Made by a program: the position numbers and the translations under genes. 21,260 nucleotides of DNA from CAMBRQ01 sp945870325 (GTDB lineage: Bacteria > Bacillota > Clostridia > Lachnospirales > Lachnospiraceae), in assembly GCF_050313795.1 (NCBI RefSeq), contig NZ_JBNPMC010000053.1, positions 1 to 21,260 on the forward strand, read 5' to 3'. The notes beneath the pieces were generated by a model. It saw only the letters and a program-made list of their open reading frames with translations, was not told where the DNA came from and made no database searches. Shown here piece by piece: positions 8,428-16,454 of this stretch (the first letter of the stretch is position 1; each line of letters begins with the position of its first letter).

Positions 8428-9159
8428 TTATTCATCCCAATTGTGATATACATCCTGAACATCATCGTCATCGTCCAGCATATCCAGAGTCTTCTGGATG
8501 CTTGCAATATCCTTCGGATCTGTAAGTTCTACATAAGTCTGCGGAATCATGGTTACTTCTGCAGCAGCCATCGGGATACCCGCTTCTTCCATAGCAACAC
8601 GAACTGCACTGAAGTCATCCGGATCAGTAAGAATCTCAAAACTATCCTCTTCTTCTACAAAATCTTCTGCACCGGCATCTAATGCCATCATCATCAGTTC
8701 GTCCGGATCTCCCTCATACTCTTCCTTATCAACTACGATCTGTCCTTTTTTATCGAACATGAAAGACACACATCCTGGCGTACCTACGTTACCATTTCCC
8801 TTGGTAAATGCATTCTTTACGTTGGATGCTGTACGATTCTTATTATCGGTAAGTGTCTCAACGATGATTGCTGTACCATTCGGACCATATCCCTCATATG
8901 TAATATGTTCATAATTCGCTGCATTGGCGTCACTGTCTGCACGCTTAATGTTACGGTCGATTGTATCATTCGGCATATTGTTCGCTTTCGCTTTCGCAAT
9001 AACGTCACGCAGACGGCTGTTGTTAGCCGGGTCAGCACTTCCGCCCTCTTTAACTGCTACTGCAAGTTCTTTTCCAATCTTTGTGAATATCTTTCCTTTT
9101 GCCGCATCATTTTTCTCTTTCTTATGCTTAATATTGGCAAATTTTGAATGTCCTGACAT
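8428..9159 (-). CDS. yebC: YebC/PmpR-family regulator (TACO1-like)
   Basis: This 243-residue protein has the hallmark N-terminus MSGHSKFANIKHKKEKNDAAKGKIFTK and the three-domain YebC layout, ending in an acidic tail (DMLDDDDDVQDVYHNWDE). The family was described as DNA-binding transcriptional regulators (PmpR). More recent work on relatives, including human TACO1 and bacterial YebC, implicates them in translation of difficult sequences such as proline runs. Length and motifs are typical for the family. The start has an AGAGAGG ribosome site eight bases upstream. A terminator-like hairpin lies between it and the CorC-like gene, so its promoter is probably internal to that gap or the preceding coding sequence; I could not identify one confidently. 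Confidence 0.95.
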   Translation of the reverse strand: MSGHSKFANIKHKKEKNDAAKGKIFTKIGKELAVAVKEGGSADPANNSRLRDVIAKAKANNMPNDTIDRNIKRADSDANAANYEHITYEGYGPNGTAIIVETLTDNKNRTASNVKNAFTKGNGNVGTPGCVSFMFDKKGQIVVDKEEYEGDPDELMMMALDAGAEDFVEEEDSFEILTDPDDFSAVRVAMEEAGIPMAAAEVTMIPQTYVELTDPKDIASIQKTLDMLDDDDDVQDVYHNWDE

Positions 9160-9196
9160 GTCTCATACCTCTCTTTATATCTTTATCATTTTGTTC

Positions 9197-9237
9197 AAAA
9201 ACGCTTTTCATATTTTATCACTCTTTGTAGCGTTTTT
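9197..9237. terminator. Possible bidirectional terminator hairpin
   Basis: AAAAACGCT (9197-9205) and its complement AGCGTTTTT (9229-9237) form a perfect 9-bp stem with a 23-base loop, A-rich on one side and T-rich on the other. It overlaps the last codons of the CorC-like gene. The large loop and short GC core make it weak, so it may only attenuate transcription into yebC. Confidence 0.4.
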
Positions 9238-10012
9238 CAATCTTAACTCTCTGGATTATGTTATTGTCGACCAAAAGAACCGTAAAACGATACCCCTCGT
9301 ACTCAACAATACACTGCTCATCCTCTGCCGGAATCCGTTCCAACTGGCTGATCAGGAATCCATTCAGCGTCTCATACTCCTCTTTTTCGAATGTGATTGG
9401 AAGTTTCTCCTCCAGTTCCTCCAAGTCTATCATCCCATTGACCATATAACTTCCATCTACAAGCCTGATGATCCGCTCTTCTTCTTCGTCATGCTCGTCC
9501 AGGATATTTCCTACAATCTCTTCCAGGATATCTTCCATGGCAACAAGCCCCGATGTTTGCCCGTACTCGTCCAGCACGATTGCGATATGATTCTTCTCTG
9601 CCTGCATCTTCTTAAATAGCCTGTCAATACGCTTGGTCTCCGGAATAAACGAAGCCGGTCTTATGTAATCCTTCAATTCTTTTACCGGGACTTTCCGGAG
9701 TCCGGTATTCAGATAGGCTGTCATTGCATCTCTTAGGTGCAGGATTCCGATGATCTCATCAATCCCCTCCTTATAGACAGGAAACCTTGAAAAATTCTCA
9801 TCCAGCATGAATCTTAATGCATCTTCTAATGGTTCGTCACCGTCAATTGCTACAATATGTTTTCGGTGTGTCATAATATCTTTTGCGTCTTTGTCCATAT
9901 AGCGGATGATGTTATGGACCAAGTCTGCCGCTTCTTTTTGCATTCCCTCATCCATCTCATCGTCCGACTGGAACAGACTCTTCATTCTTTGGAATATACT
10001 ACCTTCTTCCAT
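9218..10012 (-). CDS. Soluble CorC/HlyC-type CBS-domain protein
   Basis: This 264-residue protein contains a CBS pair (about 45-98 and 112-168) followed by a CorC_HlyC transporter-associated domain (about 183-262). The junction IVLDEYGQTSGLVAMEDILEEIVGNILDEHDEE is the family signature. There is no N-terminal CNNM/DUF21 membrane domain, so it resembles enterobacterial CorC/YbeX rather than the usual Firmicutes membrane hemolysin-like proteins. CBS pairs of this kind bind adenine nucleotides, and the family is linked to magnesium/cobalt export or, for YbeX, ribosome quality. The start at 10012 has GAGAG shortly upstream, and an AAAGGAG site farther up drives only a two-codon mini-ORF (ATG-AAT-TGA). 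It lies 24 bases after mazF, likely in the same operon. The function in this organism is uncertain. Confidence 0.88.
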   Translation of the reverse strand: MEEGSIFQRMKSLFQSDDEMDEGMQKEAADLVHNIIRYMDKDAKDIMTHRKHIVAIDGDEPLEDALRFMLDENFSRFPVYKEGIDEIIGILHLRDAMTAYLNTGLRKVPVKELKDYIRPASFIPETKRIDRLFKKMQAEKNHIAIVLDEYGQTSGLVAMEDILEEIVGNILDEHDEEEERIIRLVDGSYMVNGMIDLEELEEKLPITFEKEEYETLNGFLISQLERIPAEDEQCIVEYEGYRFTVLLVDNNIIQRVKIEKRYKE

Positions 10013-10036
10013 AATCTCTCAATTCATACTCCTTTG

Positions 10037-10393
10037 CTATGTATGAAGCTCGAAACTAACCTTTAAAGCCTCATCTACTTTGTTCATTATCTCTTTATCC
10101 AGATGGCATACCAGATCCTTCAGCCGCTGTTTGTCTATGGTTCTAATCTGTTCTAATAATATGACTGAATTCTTGACAATCTGATATCTTCTCGCATCTA
10201 TCTCAACATGGGTTGGCAATTTTGCTTTATTCATCCGTGATGTTATAGCTGCACAGATGACTGTCGGACTATGCCTGTTGCCCACATCGTTCTGTATAAT
10301 CAGTACCGGACGGATTCCGCCCTGTTCAGAGCCCACAACCGGGCTTAAGTCTGCGTAAAATATATCTCCACGTCTTACCTGCACTCTATTCAC
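10037..10393 (-). CDS. mazF: MazF/EndoA-type mRNA interferase without adjacent antitoxin
   Basis: This 118-residue PemK/MazF-family endoribonuclease is very close in pattern to B. subtilis EndoA (NdoA), which cuts mRNA at UACAU. The conserved RRGDIFYADLSPVVGSEQGG start, catalytic Arg28 (GGIRPVL) and Thr51 (AAIT) are present, matching EndoA Arg25 and Thr48 with an offset of three. In B. subtilis the antitoxin gene ndoAI lies between alr and ndoA. Here only 79 bases separate alr from mazF, too few for an antitoxin, and none follows. The annotated start is GTG at 10393. A second GTG three codons later is better spaced from the GGAG ribosome site and cannot be excluded. Catalytic residues are intact, so activity is expected and must be controlled by an unlinked antitoxin or another mechanism. 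Confidence 0.92.
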   Translation of the reverse strand: MNRVQVRRGDIFYADLSPVVGSEQGGIRPVLIIQNDVGNRHSPTVICAAITSRMNKAKLPTHVEIDARRYQIVKNSVILLEQIRTIDKQRLKDLVCHLDKEIMNKVDEALKVSFELHT

Positions 10394-10472
10394 ACTCCGA
10401 TTTTCTTAAGATAAGATAAGTATTTCCATCTTTTTCGGATGTATTCTATAGAGTTTCAAAAATGTTCCCTAC

Positions 10473-11639
10473 TTATACGAAATAATCTACCTGTTCGACC
10501 ACCTTGCCGTGACGGATATATTCCCTTGGAATCCTCTTTCCGAGAGCACAGACGAATTCATAATTGAATCGTCCAGATAATTCGCTTAGCACCTCTACCG
10601 GAAGATTCTCATCTCCGTCTGTACCTACCAGTGTAACCTTATCTCCGAACTTCACATCGTCGATATCGGTGACATCGACCATCATCTGATCCATGCATAC
10701 ACGACCGATGACATTTGCACGCTTCCCATGAATCAGCACATATCCTTTATTGGACAGACTCCTTGGATAGCCATCCCCATACCCGATAGGTACGGTTGCG
10801 ATCCTGGTCTTCTTATCCGTAACATAGGTTCCGCCATAACTGACAGGCGTTCCTTCTTCTACCCATTTCACATGAGCCACATGACTGATCAATTCCATCG
10901 CCGGTCTAAGCGGTACATTGTCTTTTTTTACTTCTTCAGATGGATAGAGTCCATAAGTTGCAATTCCTGCTCTGACAAGATCCAGATGTGCATCCTTCAC
11001 ATCAATGATTCCCGCACTGTTAGAACAATGATAATAAGAGAAAGTAACCCCTCTGTCCTTAAGTTCTTTCTTCATCCACAGATACTGATTCAACTGATAA
11101 TTCGTAAATGCCTTATCTTCCTCATCTGCCTTGGCAAAATGAGTATACATTCCTTCCATTACAAGATTCGGCATCTTACTGATAGTTTCGATCTCATCAG
11201 CACTCTCCTCATTGATCGGGAATCCAAGTCTTGACATTCCGGTATCCAACTTAACGTGTATATATGCCTTCTTGCCCATGCTTACCGCCAGATCAGAGAC
11301 TTCTTTTGCCATCTCTGTCGTATATACCGTCATACGAATCTCATAATCCAGCATATCCTGATATTGTCCCGGGAAGATGCATCCCAACACCAGGATCGGT
11401 TTCGTAATCCCCTGGCGCTTCATTACAACCGCGTAATCCAAAGTTGCAATCGCATATCCCCATATATATTCCTTCGGCAATAAAAATCTGGCAACCTGCA
11501 TCGCTCCATGCCCATAACCATCTGATTTGATGACTGCCAGCATCTTCGTCCCGTCTTCCATATTCTTCTTCATCATCTCAACGTTATATTCGATTGCATC
11601 CAGATCAATTCTTGCACAGATTCTTGTATATTGCTTCAT
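10473..11639 (-). CDS. alr: Alanine racemase
   Basis: This PLP enzyme interconverts L- and D-alanine for peptidoglycan. Of 388 residues, the N-terminal TIM barrel carries the PLP lysine K38 in AVIKSDGYGHG. The C-terminal beta domain holds the opposite-face catalytic tyrosine Y268 in PVSYGGTYV, followed by the conserved PIGYGDGYPR. Length is typical. The start codon overlaps the nnr stop (ATGA), with GGAGG eight bases upstream inside nnr, so translation is coupled to the NAD(P)HX repair gene. Gene order nnr-alr-mazF resembles the yjbQ-alr-ndoA neighbourhood of other Firmicutes. Confidence 0.97.
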   Translation of the reverse strand: MKQYTRICARIDLDAIEYNVEMMKKNMEDGTKMLAVIKSDGYGHGAMQVARFLLPKEYIWGYAIATLDYAVVMKRQGITKPILVLGCIFPGQYQDMLDYEIRMTVYTTEMAKEVSDLAVSMGKKAYIHVKLDTGMSRLGFPINEESADEIETISKMPNLVMEGMYTHFAKADEEDKAFTNYQLNQYLWMKKELKDRGVTFSYYHCSNSAGIIDVKDAHLDLVRAGIATYGLYPSEEVKKDNVPLRPAMELISHVAHVKWVEEGTPVSYGGTYVTDKKTRIATVPIGYGDGYPRSLSNKGYVLIHGKRANVIGRVCMDQMMVDVTDIDDVKFGDKVTLVGTDGDENLPVEVLSELSGRFNYEFVCALGKRIPREYIRHGKVVEQVDYFV

Positions 11640-13144
11640 TGTGATCCTCCTGTTGTCTCTATTTCTTTCAATGCGTCACTTAAGTATTCTATCAGATCTC
11701 TGGCAAGCACGCTATAACTGCCTTTGGCTGCCCTCGCGTAATCGCCTGCCCTCCCATGCAGATATGTTCCCAGAACTGCTGCATCGTGACACCCAAGTCC
11801 CTGTGCCATCAATGCCGCAATGACACCTGCCAACACATCACCGGAGCCTGCCTTCGCCATCGCCGCATTGCCTGACAGATTCACATAAGGATGAGAATCC
11901 AGGGATGCAACTACAGTTCTGGAATCCTTAAGCACACAAGTCCAATGATACTGCTTTACATATTCCTCCAGAATCTCCATCCTGCCCCTCTTCAATTCCT
12001 CCACGCTTAATGAAACAAGCCTGGACATCTCTTTCATATGAGGCGTAATAATGATATCTGTCTTAATGCTGTCTATATATTCTCTATGCTTTGCCAGCAG
12101 ATTCAATCCATCTGCGTCGATCAGACACGGAACCTCCGCGTGTGTAAGCGTTATCCTCAATATCTTTTCAGACTGTTCGCTAAGCCCAAGCCCTGATCCT
12201 ATACAGATGATATCTGCCCAATCTAAAAGTCCTAATAATTCTTCCTTATCGTAATGATCGTAGGCAGTCACGATAGCCTCCGGAAGCTGCTGCTGCAGAA
12301 TCATGCGATTCTCTTCCGGAGTATAGATCCGTACCAGCCCTGCGCCGGTCATATATGCTGCTTTAGCATTGAGATAGGCAGCACCGGACATTCCTTTACT
12401 GCCTGCAATGATCAGAAGCCTTCCATAGGTGCCTTTATTCGAGTCAGCTTTTCTTATCGGAAGTATCCTCTGGTATTCCTCCCTCTCCAGCGTATATGCC
12501 GCTTGCTTATCTACGGAAGTCTTTTCCATGCTGATTCCAATATCTGCTATGATTACTCTGCCAGCATACTCCTTTCCGGGATAGAACGCAAGCCCTAGTT
12601 TTTCTGCCTGAAAGGTCACGGTAATATCTGCTTTGAATGCAATCCCTAAGATATTACTCTGATCGGAGGATATCCCGGACGGCATATCGACAGCGAATTT
12701 GATTCCGGAAGTTTCGTTCATCCGCTGGATAATCTGAAAATATCTTCCCTGAATCTCGCGGCTTAATCCCACTCCGAAGATTGCATCTATTATGATACTA
12801 TATTCACCATCCTCGAATTCGTTGCATATCTCTACACCAATTTCTCTTAGCATATGCATCTGACTTCTTGTCTCATCCGTACAGTGTGATACATCTCCTA
12901 CAAAACACACTTTCGCAGGATGATTTCTTCCCGCCAGTAGCCTGGCAATCGCGAACCCATCACCACCATTGTTCCCGGAACCGCATACAATACAGGGACT
13001 TGATAGATCCAGTTTTTCCTCTTCCATTACCTCTACACATCTTAATGCGGCTCTCTCCATTAATTCCATTGACGGGATGCCTAACTCCTGAATTGTATAC
13101 TGATCCGCCTGTTTCATCTGGAGACCATTTACCAAATATCTCAT
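11636..13144 (-). CDS. nnr: Bifunctional NAD(P)HX epimerase/dehydratase
   Basis: This 502-residue fusion repairs hydrated NAD(P)H in the cytosol. The N-terminal YjeF_N half (about 1-215) is the epimerase, with the Rossmann motif CGSGNNGGDGFA at 54-65. The C-terminal half (about 230-495) is a ribokinase-fold ATP/ADP-dependent dehydratase with the catalytic GSGD at 433-436 (NAAMAKAGSGDVLAG). Length equals the usual two-domain fusion. A modest GGAAG site precedes the ATG by about nine bases. It starts its own unit after the rex terminator, and its last codons overlap the alr start, so the two are translated together. Confidence 0.95.
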   Translation of the reverse strand: MRYLVNGLQMKQADQYTIQELGIPSMELMERAALRCVEVMEEEKLDLSSPCIVCGSGNNGGDGFAIARLLAGRNHPAKVCFVGDVSHCTDETRSQMHMLREIGVEICNEFEDGEYSIIIDAIFGVGLSREIQGRYFQIIQRMNETSGIKFAVDMPSGISSDQSNILGIAFKADITVTFQAEKLGLAFYPGKEYAGRVIIADIGISMEKTSVDKQAAYTLEREEYQRILPIRKADSNKGTYGRLLIIAGSKGMSGAAYLNAKAAYMTGAGLVRIYTPEENRMILQQQLPEAIVTAYDHYDKEELLGLLDWADIICIGSGLGLSEQSEKILRITLTHAEVPCLIDADGLNLLAKHREYIDSIKTDIIITPHMKEMSRLVSLSVEELKRGRMEILEEYVKQYHWTCVLKDSRTVVASLDSHPYVNLSGNAAMAKAGSGDVLAGVIAALMAQGLGCHDAAVLGTYLHGRAGDYARAAKGSYSVLARDLIEYLSDALKEIETTGGSQ

Positions 13145-13232
13145 CTTTTCACTTCCATCATTAAAAATATCATTCTCACCCTGATAGATTCTACCATCGG
13201 TAATTCTTTATTGATATATCATAACATAAAAG

Positions 13233-13278
13233 GACGTGTAAAGCCCGGGCATATAATAGATTCCGGTCATTACACGTC
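13233..13278. terminator. Terminator hairpin between rex and nnr
   Basis: GACGTGTAA (13233-13241) pairs with TTACACGTC (13270-13278), and an inner CCGG pairing extends the stem. On the minus strand it follows the rex stop by about 10 bases and is followed by CTTTTATG. On the plus strand it is followed by a longer T-rich stretch, but no plus-strand gene enters here. It is best read as the rex terminator, with a weak U-tract. Confidence 0.6.
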
Positions 13279-13288
13279 TTTGTTCTTA

Positions 13289-13942
13289 TTATTTTTTGTG
13301 TTCTTCGTTATAGCGGCTGATGTTATAAGACAACTGCATAAGACTCTCTGATAAATGTACGTTCTCAACAATAATATGCTCCGGCAGATTCAGATCTGTA
13401 TGTGCAAAATTCCAGATCGCACGAACGCCATTCTCAACCAACATATTCGCCACTTCTACTGCCTTGTCCTTCGGAATCGTAAGAACAGCAATCTCTACAT
13501 CGTTACTCTGAACGAATCCCTTTAACTCATCCATCATACGAATCGGTACACCTCTGATTGCAACTCCCTGTAATCTCGGGTTCACATCAAAGATACCCTT
13601 CAGAATAAATCCTCTCTTTTCAAATGCCGCATAATTGGCAAGTGCCTGTCCCAGATTACCGGCTCCGATAATAATAATATTATGGTCTTCTTCCAATCCT
13701 AGAATCTTGCCGATCTCTGTGTATAAATACTTTACGTTATACCCATAACCCTGCTGTCCAAATCCGCCAAAATTGTTAAGATCCTGACGAATCTGTGATG
13801 CTGTTACCTTCATCCGCTTGCTCAAATCATTGGAGGAAATACGCTCTACCCCATTCTCCAATAACTCACCCAGATATCTATAATATCTTGGTAACCTTCG
13901 AATCACCGCTTGAGAAATCTCTCTTTCTTCCACTAATCTCAC
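13289..13942 (-). CDS. rex: Redox-sensing transcriptional repressor Rex
   Basis: This 217-residue homodimeric repressor senses the NADH/NAD+ ratio and in Clostridia controls fermentation, hydrogenase and butyrate genes. An N-terminal winged helix (about 1-78; SKRMKVTASQIRQDLNNFGGFGQQGYGY) is followed by a Rossmann domain with GAGNLG at 93-98, and the family-typical C-terminal swapped helix ends the protein. The start is GTG at 13942, with GGAG seven bases upstream. A near-consensus promoter lies immediately upstream. I see no TTGTTAA-type Rex operator in the intergenic region, so autoregulation is not supported. The divergent neighbour is an ABC-F ATPase, echoing the ydiF-rex neighbourhood of B. 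subtilis. Confidence 0.97.
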   Translation of the reverse strand: MRLVEEREISQAVIRRLPRYYRYLGELLENGVERISSNDLSKRMKVTASQIRQDLNNFGGFGQQGYGYNVKYLYTEIGKILGLEEDHNIIIIGAGNLGQALANYAAFEKRGFILKGIFDVNPRLQGVAIRGVPIRMMDELKGFVQSNDVEIAVLTIPKDKAVEVANMLVENGVRAIWNFAHTDLNLPEHIIVENVHLSESLMQLSYNISRYNEEHKK

Positions 13943-13965
13943 CTTCCATCTCCATTCTAAGAATT

Positions 13966-13994
13966 ATTATATAGAATTGTCGGATTAAAGTCAA
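13966..13994 (-). promoter_or_regulatory. Sigma-A promoter for rex
   Basis: On the minus strand, TTGACT (13994-13989) and a perfect TATAAT (13971-13966) are separated by 17 bases. The GTG start lies about 24 bases past the -10, leaving a short leader. Confidence 0.8.
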
Positions 13995-14002
13995 ACTTTT
14001 AG

Positions 14003-14030
14003 TTGTATTTTGTTCTATTTTCGCTATAAT
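14003..14030 (+). promoter_or_regulatory. Sigma-A promoter for the ABC-F gene
   Basis: TTGTAT (14003-14008), a 16-base spacer and a perfect TATAAT (14025-14030) precede the plus-strand gene. The -35 boxes of this and the rex promoter are only 8 bases apart, back to back. The leader is too short to hold an attenuator of the kind that controls antibiotic-resistance ABC-F genes. Confidence 0.7.
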
Positions 14031-14056
14031 TAAAACGAACGAAGAAGGAGGATATT

Positions 14057-15982
14057 ATGATATTAGCATGTCACGGAATCAGCAAAGCCTTCGGTGAAAA
14101 GGTAATCGTAGCCGATGGCTCCTTTCATATAGAAGATCATGAGAAGGCAGCTCTTGTAGGACCTAACGGTGCAGGAAAGTCTACTCTTTTCAAGATGATC
14201 GTAGGCGAACTTCCCTCGGACGGCGGAGAAGTTATCCTTACCAAAGGCAAGACACTCGGATATCTTGCCCAACATCAGGAAATGCAGAGCGGAAGTACCA
14301 TATACGAAGAAGTCAAACTTGCCAAAGCAGATATTATCGCAATGGAGAAGCAGATCCGCTCAATCGAGTTAGAATTAAAACATCTGGAAGGCGAAGCCTT
14401 AGCATCCAGACTGGAGACCTACAATCGTCTGACAGCGGCATTCGAGCGTGAGAATGGCTATGCTTATGAAAGCGAGATTACTGGAGTCTTAAAAGGTCTT
14501 GGCTTTGATGATACAGATTTTTCCAAGCCTGTGGACACGCTTTCCGGCGGGCAGAAGACTCGGGTATCCCTTGGCAAACTACTGCTTACCAAGCCGGATA
14601 TACTACTCCTAGACGAGCCTACCAACCACTTGGATCTTAATTCCATCGCATGGCTTGAGACTTATCTTTTGAATTATCCAGGTGCTGTCTTAATCGTGTC
14701 CCATGACCGATATTTCCTGAACCGAGTGGTCACCAAGGTTCTGGAGATTGAATTGGGCAAACTTATGACATACATGGGCAACTATACCGATTATGCTGAG
14801 AAAAAGCGTCAGATCCGGGATGCCCAGTTAAAAGAATATTTAAACCAGCAGCAGGAAATCAAGCATCAGGAAGCGGTCATTGAAAAACTCCGTTCCTTTA
14901 ACCGCGAAAAATCAATCAGGCGGGCAGAGAGCCGCGAAAAGATGCTTGAAAAGATCAAGCCTGTGGAAAAACCTGTGGAGATGAATACCGAGATTCATCT
15001 AACATTAGAGCCTTCCTGCATCAGCGGTAATGACGTACTGCATATCGAACATCTTGGCAAATCGTTCCCGAACCAGACTTTATTCCAGGATGTGAATCTG
15101 GATATCAAGCGCGGAGAACATGTTGCTATTATCGGAGACAATGGGACGGGGAAGACCACGCTTCTTAAGATTCTGAATCAGGTAATTCCTGCAGATACAG
15201 GGACATTTACGCTGGGTACGAATGTAGAGATTGGCTATTACGATCAGGAGCACCATGTACTTCATATGGAAAAGACCATCTTCGACGAGATCTCCGATGA
15301 CTACCCGGATCTTACGAATACGAAGATCCGTAATATGCTGGCTGCCTTTTTGTTCACTGGTGATGATGTATTCAAGCGTATTGGTGACTTAAGCGGTGGA
15401 GAACGTGGCCGTGTATCCCTTGCCAAACTAATGCTTTCTAAAGCAAATTTCCTGATCCTGGATGAACCGACCAACCATCTGGACATCTCATCCAAAGAGA
15501 TTCTGGAAAAAGCATTGAATGATTATACGGGAACCGTTCTTTATGTATCTCACGACCGTTATTTTATCAACCAGACTGCATCCAGGATTCTGGATCTGGT
15601 GAATCAGACTTTCGTGAATTATATTGGTAATTACGATTATTATCTGGAGAAGAAAGAAGAACTGACTGCAGCATATGCGGGTGGTAATCATGCCGGCTCT
15701 GGCACTTCTGCTTCCCAGTCAGAAAACGTATCCGAATCCAAACTCAGCTGGCAGGAACAAAAGGAAGCCCAGGCAAGAGAACGGAAACGCCAAAACAATC
15801 TTAAGAAAACGGAAGAACGGATTACGCATCTTGAAGAGCGGGATGGCGAGATTGATGAGATGATGATGCTCGAAGAAATCTTCACAAATTCTGTAAAATG
15901 CCAGGAACTGGCAAAAGAGAAGGCGGCGATTGCTGAAGAATTGGAAGAATTGTATGTGAAGTGGGAGGAATTGGCGGAGTAG
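14057..15982 (+). CDS. ABC-F family ATPase (ribosome-associated)
   Basis: This 641-residue cytoplasmic protein has two ABC domains and no membrane helices, as in the ABC-F family that acts on the ribosomal E site. Walker A motifs are GPNGAGKST (35-43) and GDNGTGKTT (360-368). Signatures are LSGGQ (162-166) and LSGGE (445-449), and the Walker B/D-loop LDEPTNHLD occurs in both halves. The inter-domain linker (about 235-320) is helical and charged, and a C-terminal coiled coil (about 575-641) follows a Gly/Ser-rich hinge. Length and order resemble B. subtilis YdiF, which also lies near rex. A strong AAGGAGG ribosome site precedes the ATG. A housekeeping translation factor is likelier than an antibiotic-resistance ABC-F, given the short leader without a regulatory ORF. 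A large repeat element begins nine bases after the stop. Confidence 0.94.
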   Translation: MILACHGISKAFGEKVIVADGSFHIEDHEKAALVGPNGAGKSTLFKMIVGELPSDGGEVILTKGKTLGYLAQHQEMQSGSTIYEEVKLAKADIIAMEKQIRSIELELKHLEGEALASRLETYNRLTAAFERENGYAYESEITGVLKGLGFDDTDFSKPVDTLSGGQKTRVSLGKLLLTKPDILLLDEPTNHLDLNSIAWLETYLLNYPGAVLIVSHDRYFLNRVVTKVLEIELGKLMTYMGNYTDYAEKKRQIRDAQLKEYLNQQQEIKHQEAVIEKLRSFNREKSIRRAESREKMLEKIKPVEKPVEMNTEIHLTLEPSCISGNDVLHIEHLGKSFPNQTLFQDVNLDIKRGEHVAIIGDNGTGKTTLLKILNQVIPADTGTFTLGTNVEIGYYDQEHHVLHMEKTIFDEISDDYPDLTNTKIRNMLAAFLFTGDDVFKRIGDLSGGERGRVSLAKLMLSKANFLILDEPTNHLDISSKEILEKALNDYTGTVLYVSHDRYFINQTASRILDLVNQTFVNYIGNYDYYLEKKEELTAAYAGGNHAGSGTSASQSENVSESKLSWQEQKEAQARERKRQNNLKKTEERITHLEERDGEIDEMMMLEEIFTNSVKCQELAKEKAAIAEELEELYVKWEELAE

Positions 15983-15991
15983 ATGGAATTT

Positions 15992-16298
15992 TGTTCTTGA
16001 AGAGTAATTTGTAAGATGTACGGCAGAGAGGGGCAGTATGGGCGTTCTTATCCGACTCCAATCGCCTACAAACCGTAAGTTCAAAAGAGGTCTGGAATCA
16101 GGAATCGAATGTAATCGTCGGAGAAAATCTGAAAGATTTTTCCGACTCAGACATTCTTGAATTCTGTGCTTGTGGCACAGAATTCATCCTGATTTCAGAC
16201 CTCTTTTTTACCAACGGATTGTACGGCTCTTCTACGGATATGAACGCCCATACTGCCCCTCTCTGCCTGACATTCTTATGTATGACTCTTCACGAACA
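15992..16298 (+). repeat. Structured ~307-bp intergenic repeat, complete copy
   Basis: An imperfect inverted repeat with outer arms of about 63 bases (15992-16054 and 16235-16298) shares the core GGCAGAGAGGGGCAGTATGG. Inside is a 21-bp stem (16083-16103 with 16187-16207, one G-U pair). At the apex are two hairpins: A at 16117-16146 (GAA loop) and B at 16159-16185 (11-bp perfect stem, 5-base loop). A second copy lies at 20993-21260 in the same orientation. There is no credible reading frame. The inner stem runs into TTTTTT on the plus strand, so it may terminate the ABC-F transcript. It could be a MITE-like element or a structured RNA; the family is not recognised. Confidence 0.9.
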
Positions 16299-16454
16299 GG
16301 GAGGATTCCTGGCGGAGATGTGATGGAAGGGTATCGGATGGATAACAGATTGGGAGTGGAACGAATTAATATTCATGAAGTAAACAGAAGTTTTTTTCCG
16401 GCCCACAACTTCCCTGCTCTTGCACCGTACACTTCCGCCACTCCACTTTCTCCA
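16299..16454. other. Non-coding spacer after the repeat element
   Basis: No gene, promoter or strong hairpin is seen here. Its first 30 bases resemble the last codons of the ABC-F gene plus the bases just after its stop (GGGAGGA..GGCGGAG..GATGGAA), with small insertions. This could be a degraded duplication made when the element arrived. The remainder, up to the stop of the flavoprotein gene, shows nothing I recognise. Confidence 0.5.

Noticed and set aside
8924..9619. 231-residue plus-strand open frame
   Set aside because: It is antisense to yebC and the CorC-like gene and has no ribosome site. The Phe/Leu-rich composition is expected from the reverse complement of charged-residue codons.
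13943..14056. Rex operator in the divergent rex/ABC-F promoter region
   Set aside because: No TTGTTAA-type or TTGTGA-type inverted repeat was found between the two promoters.
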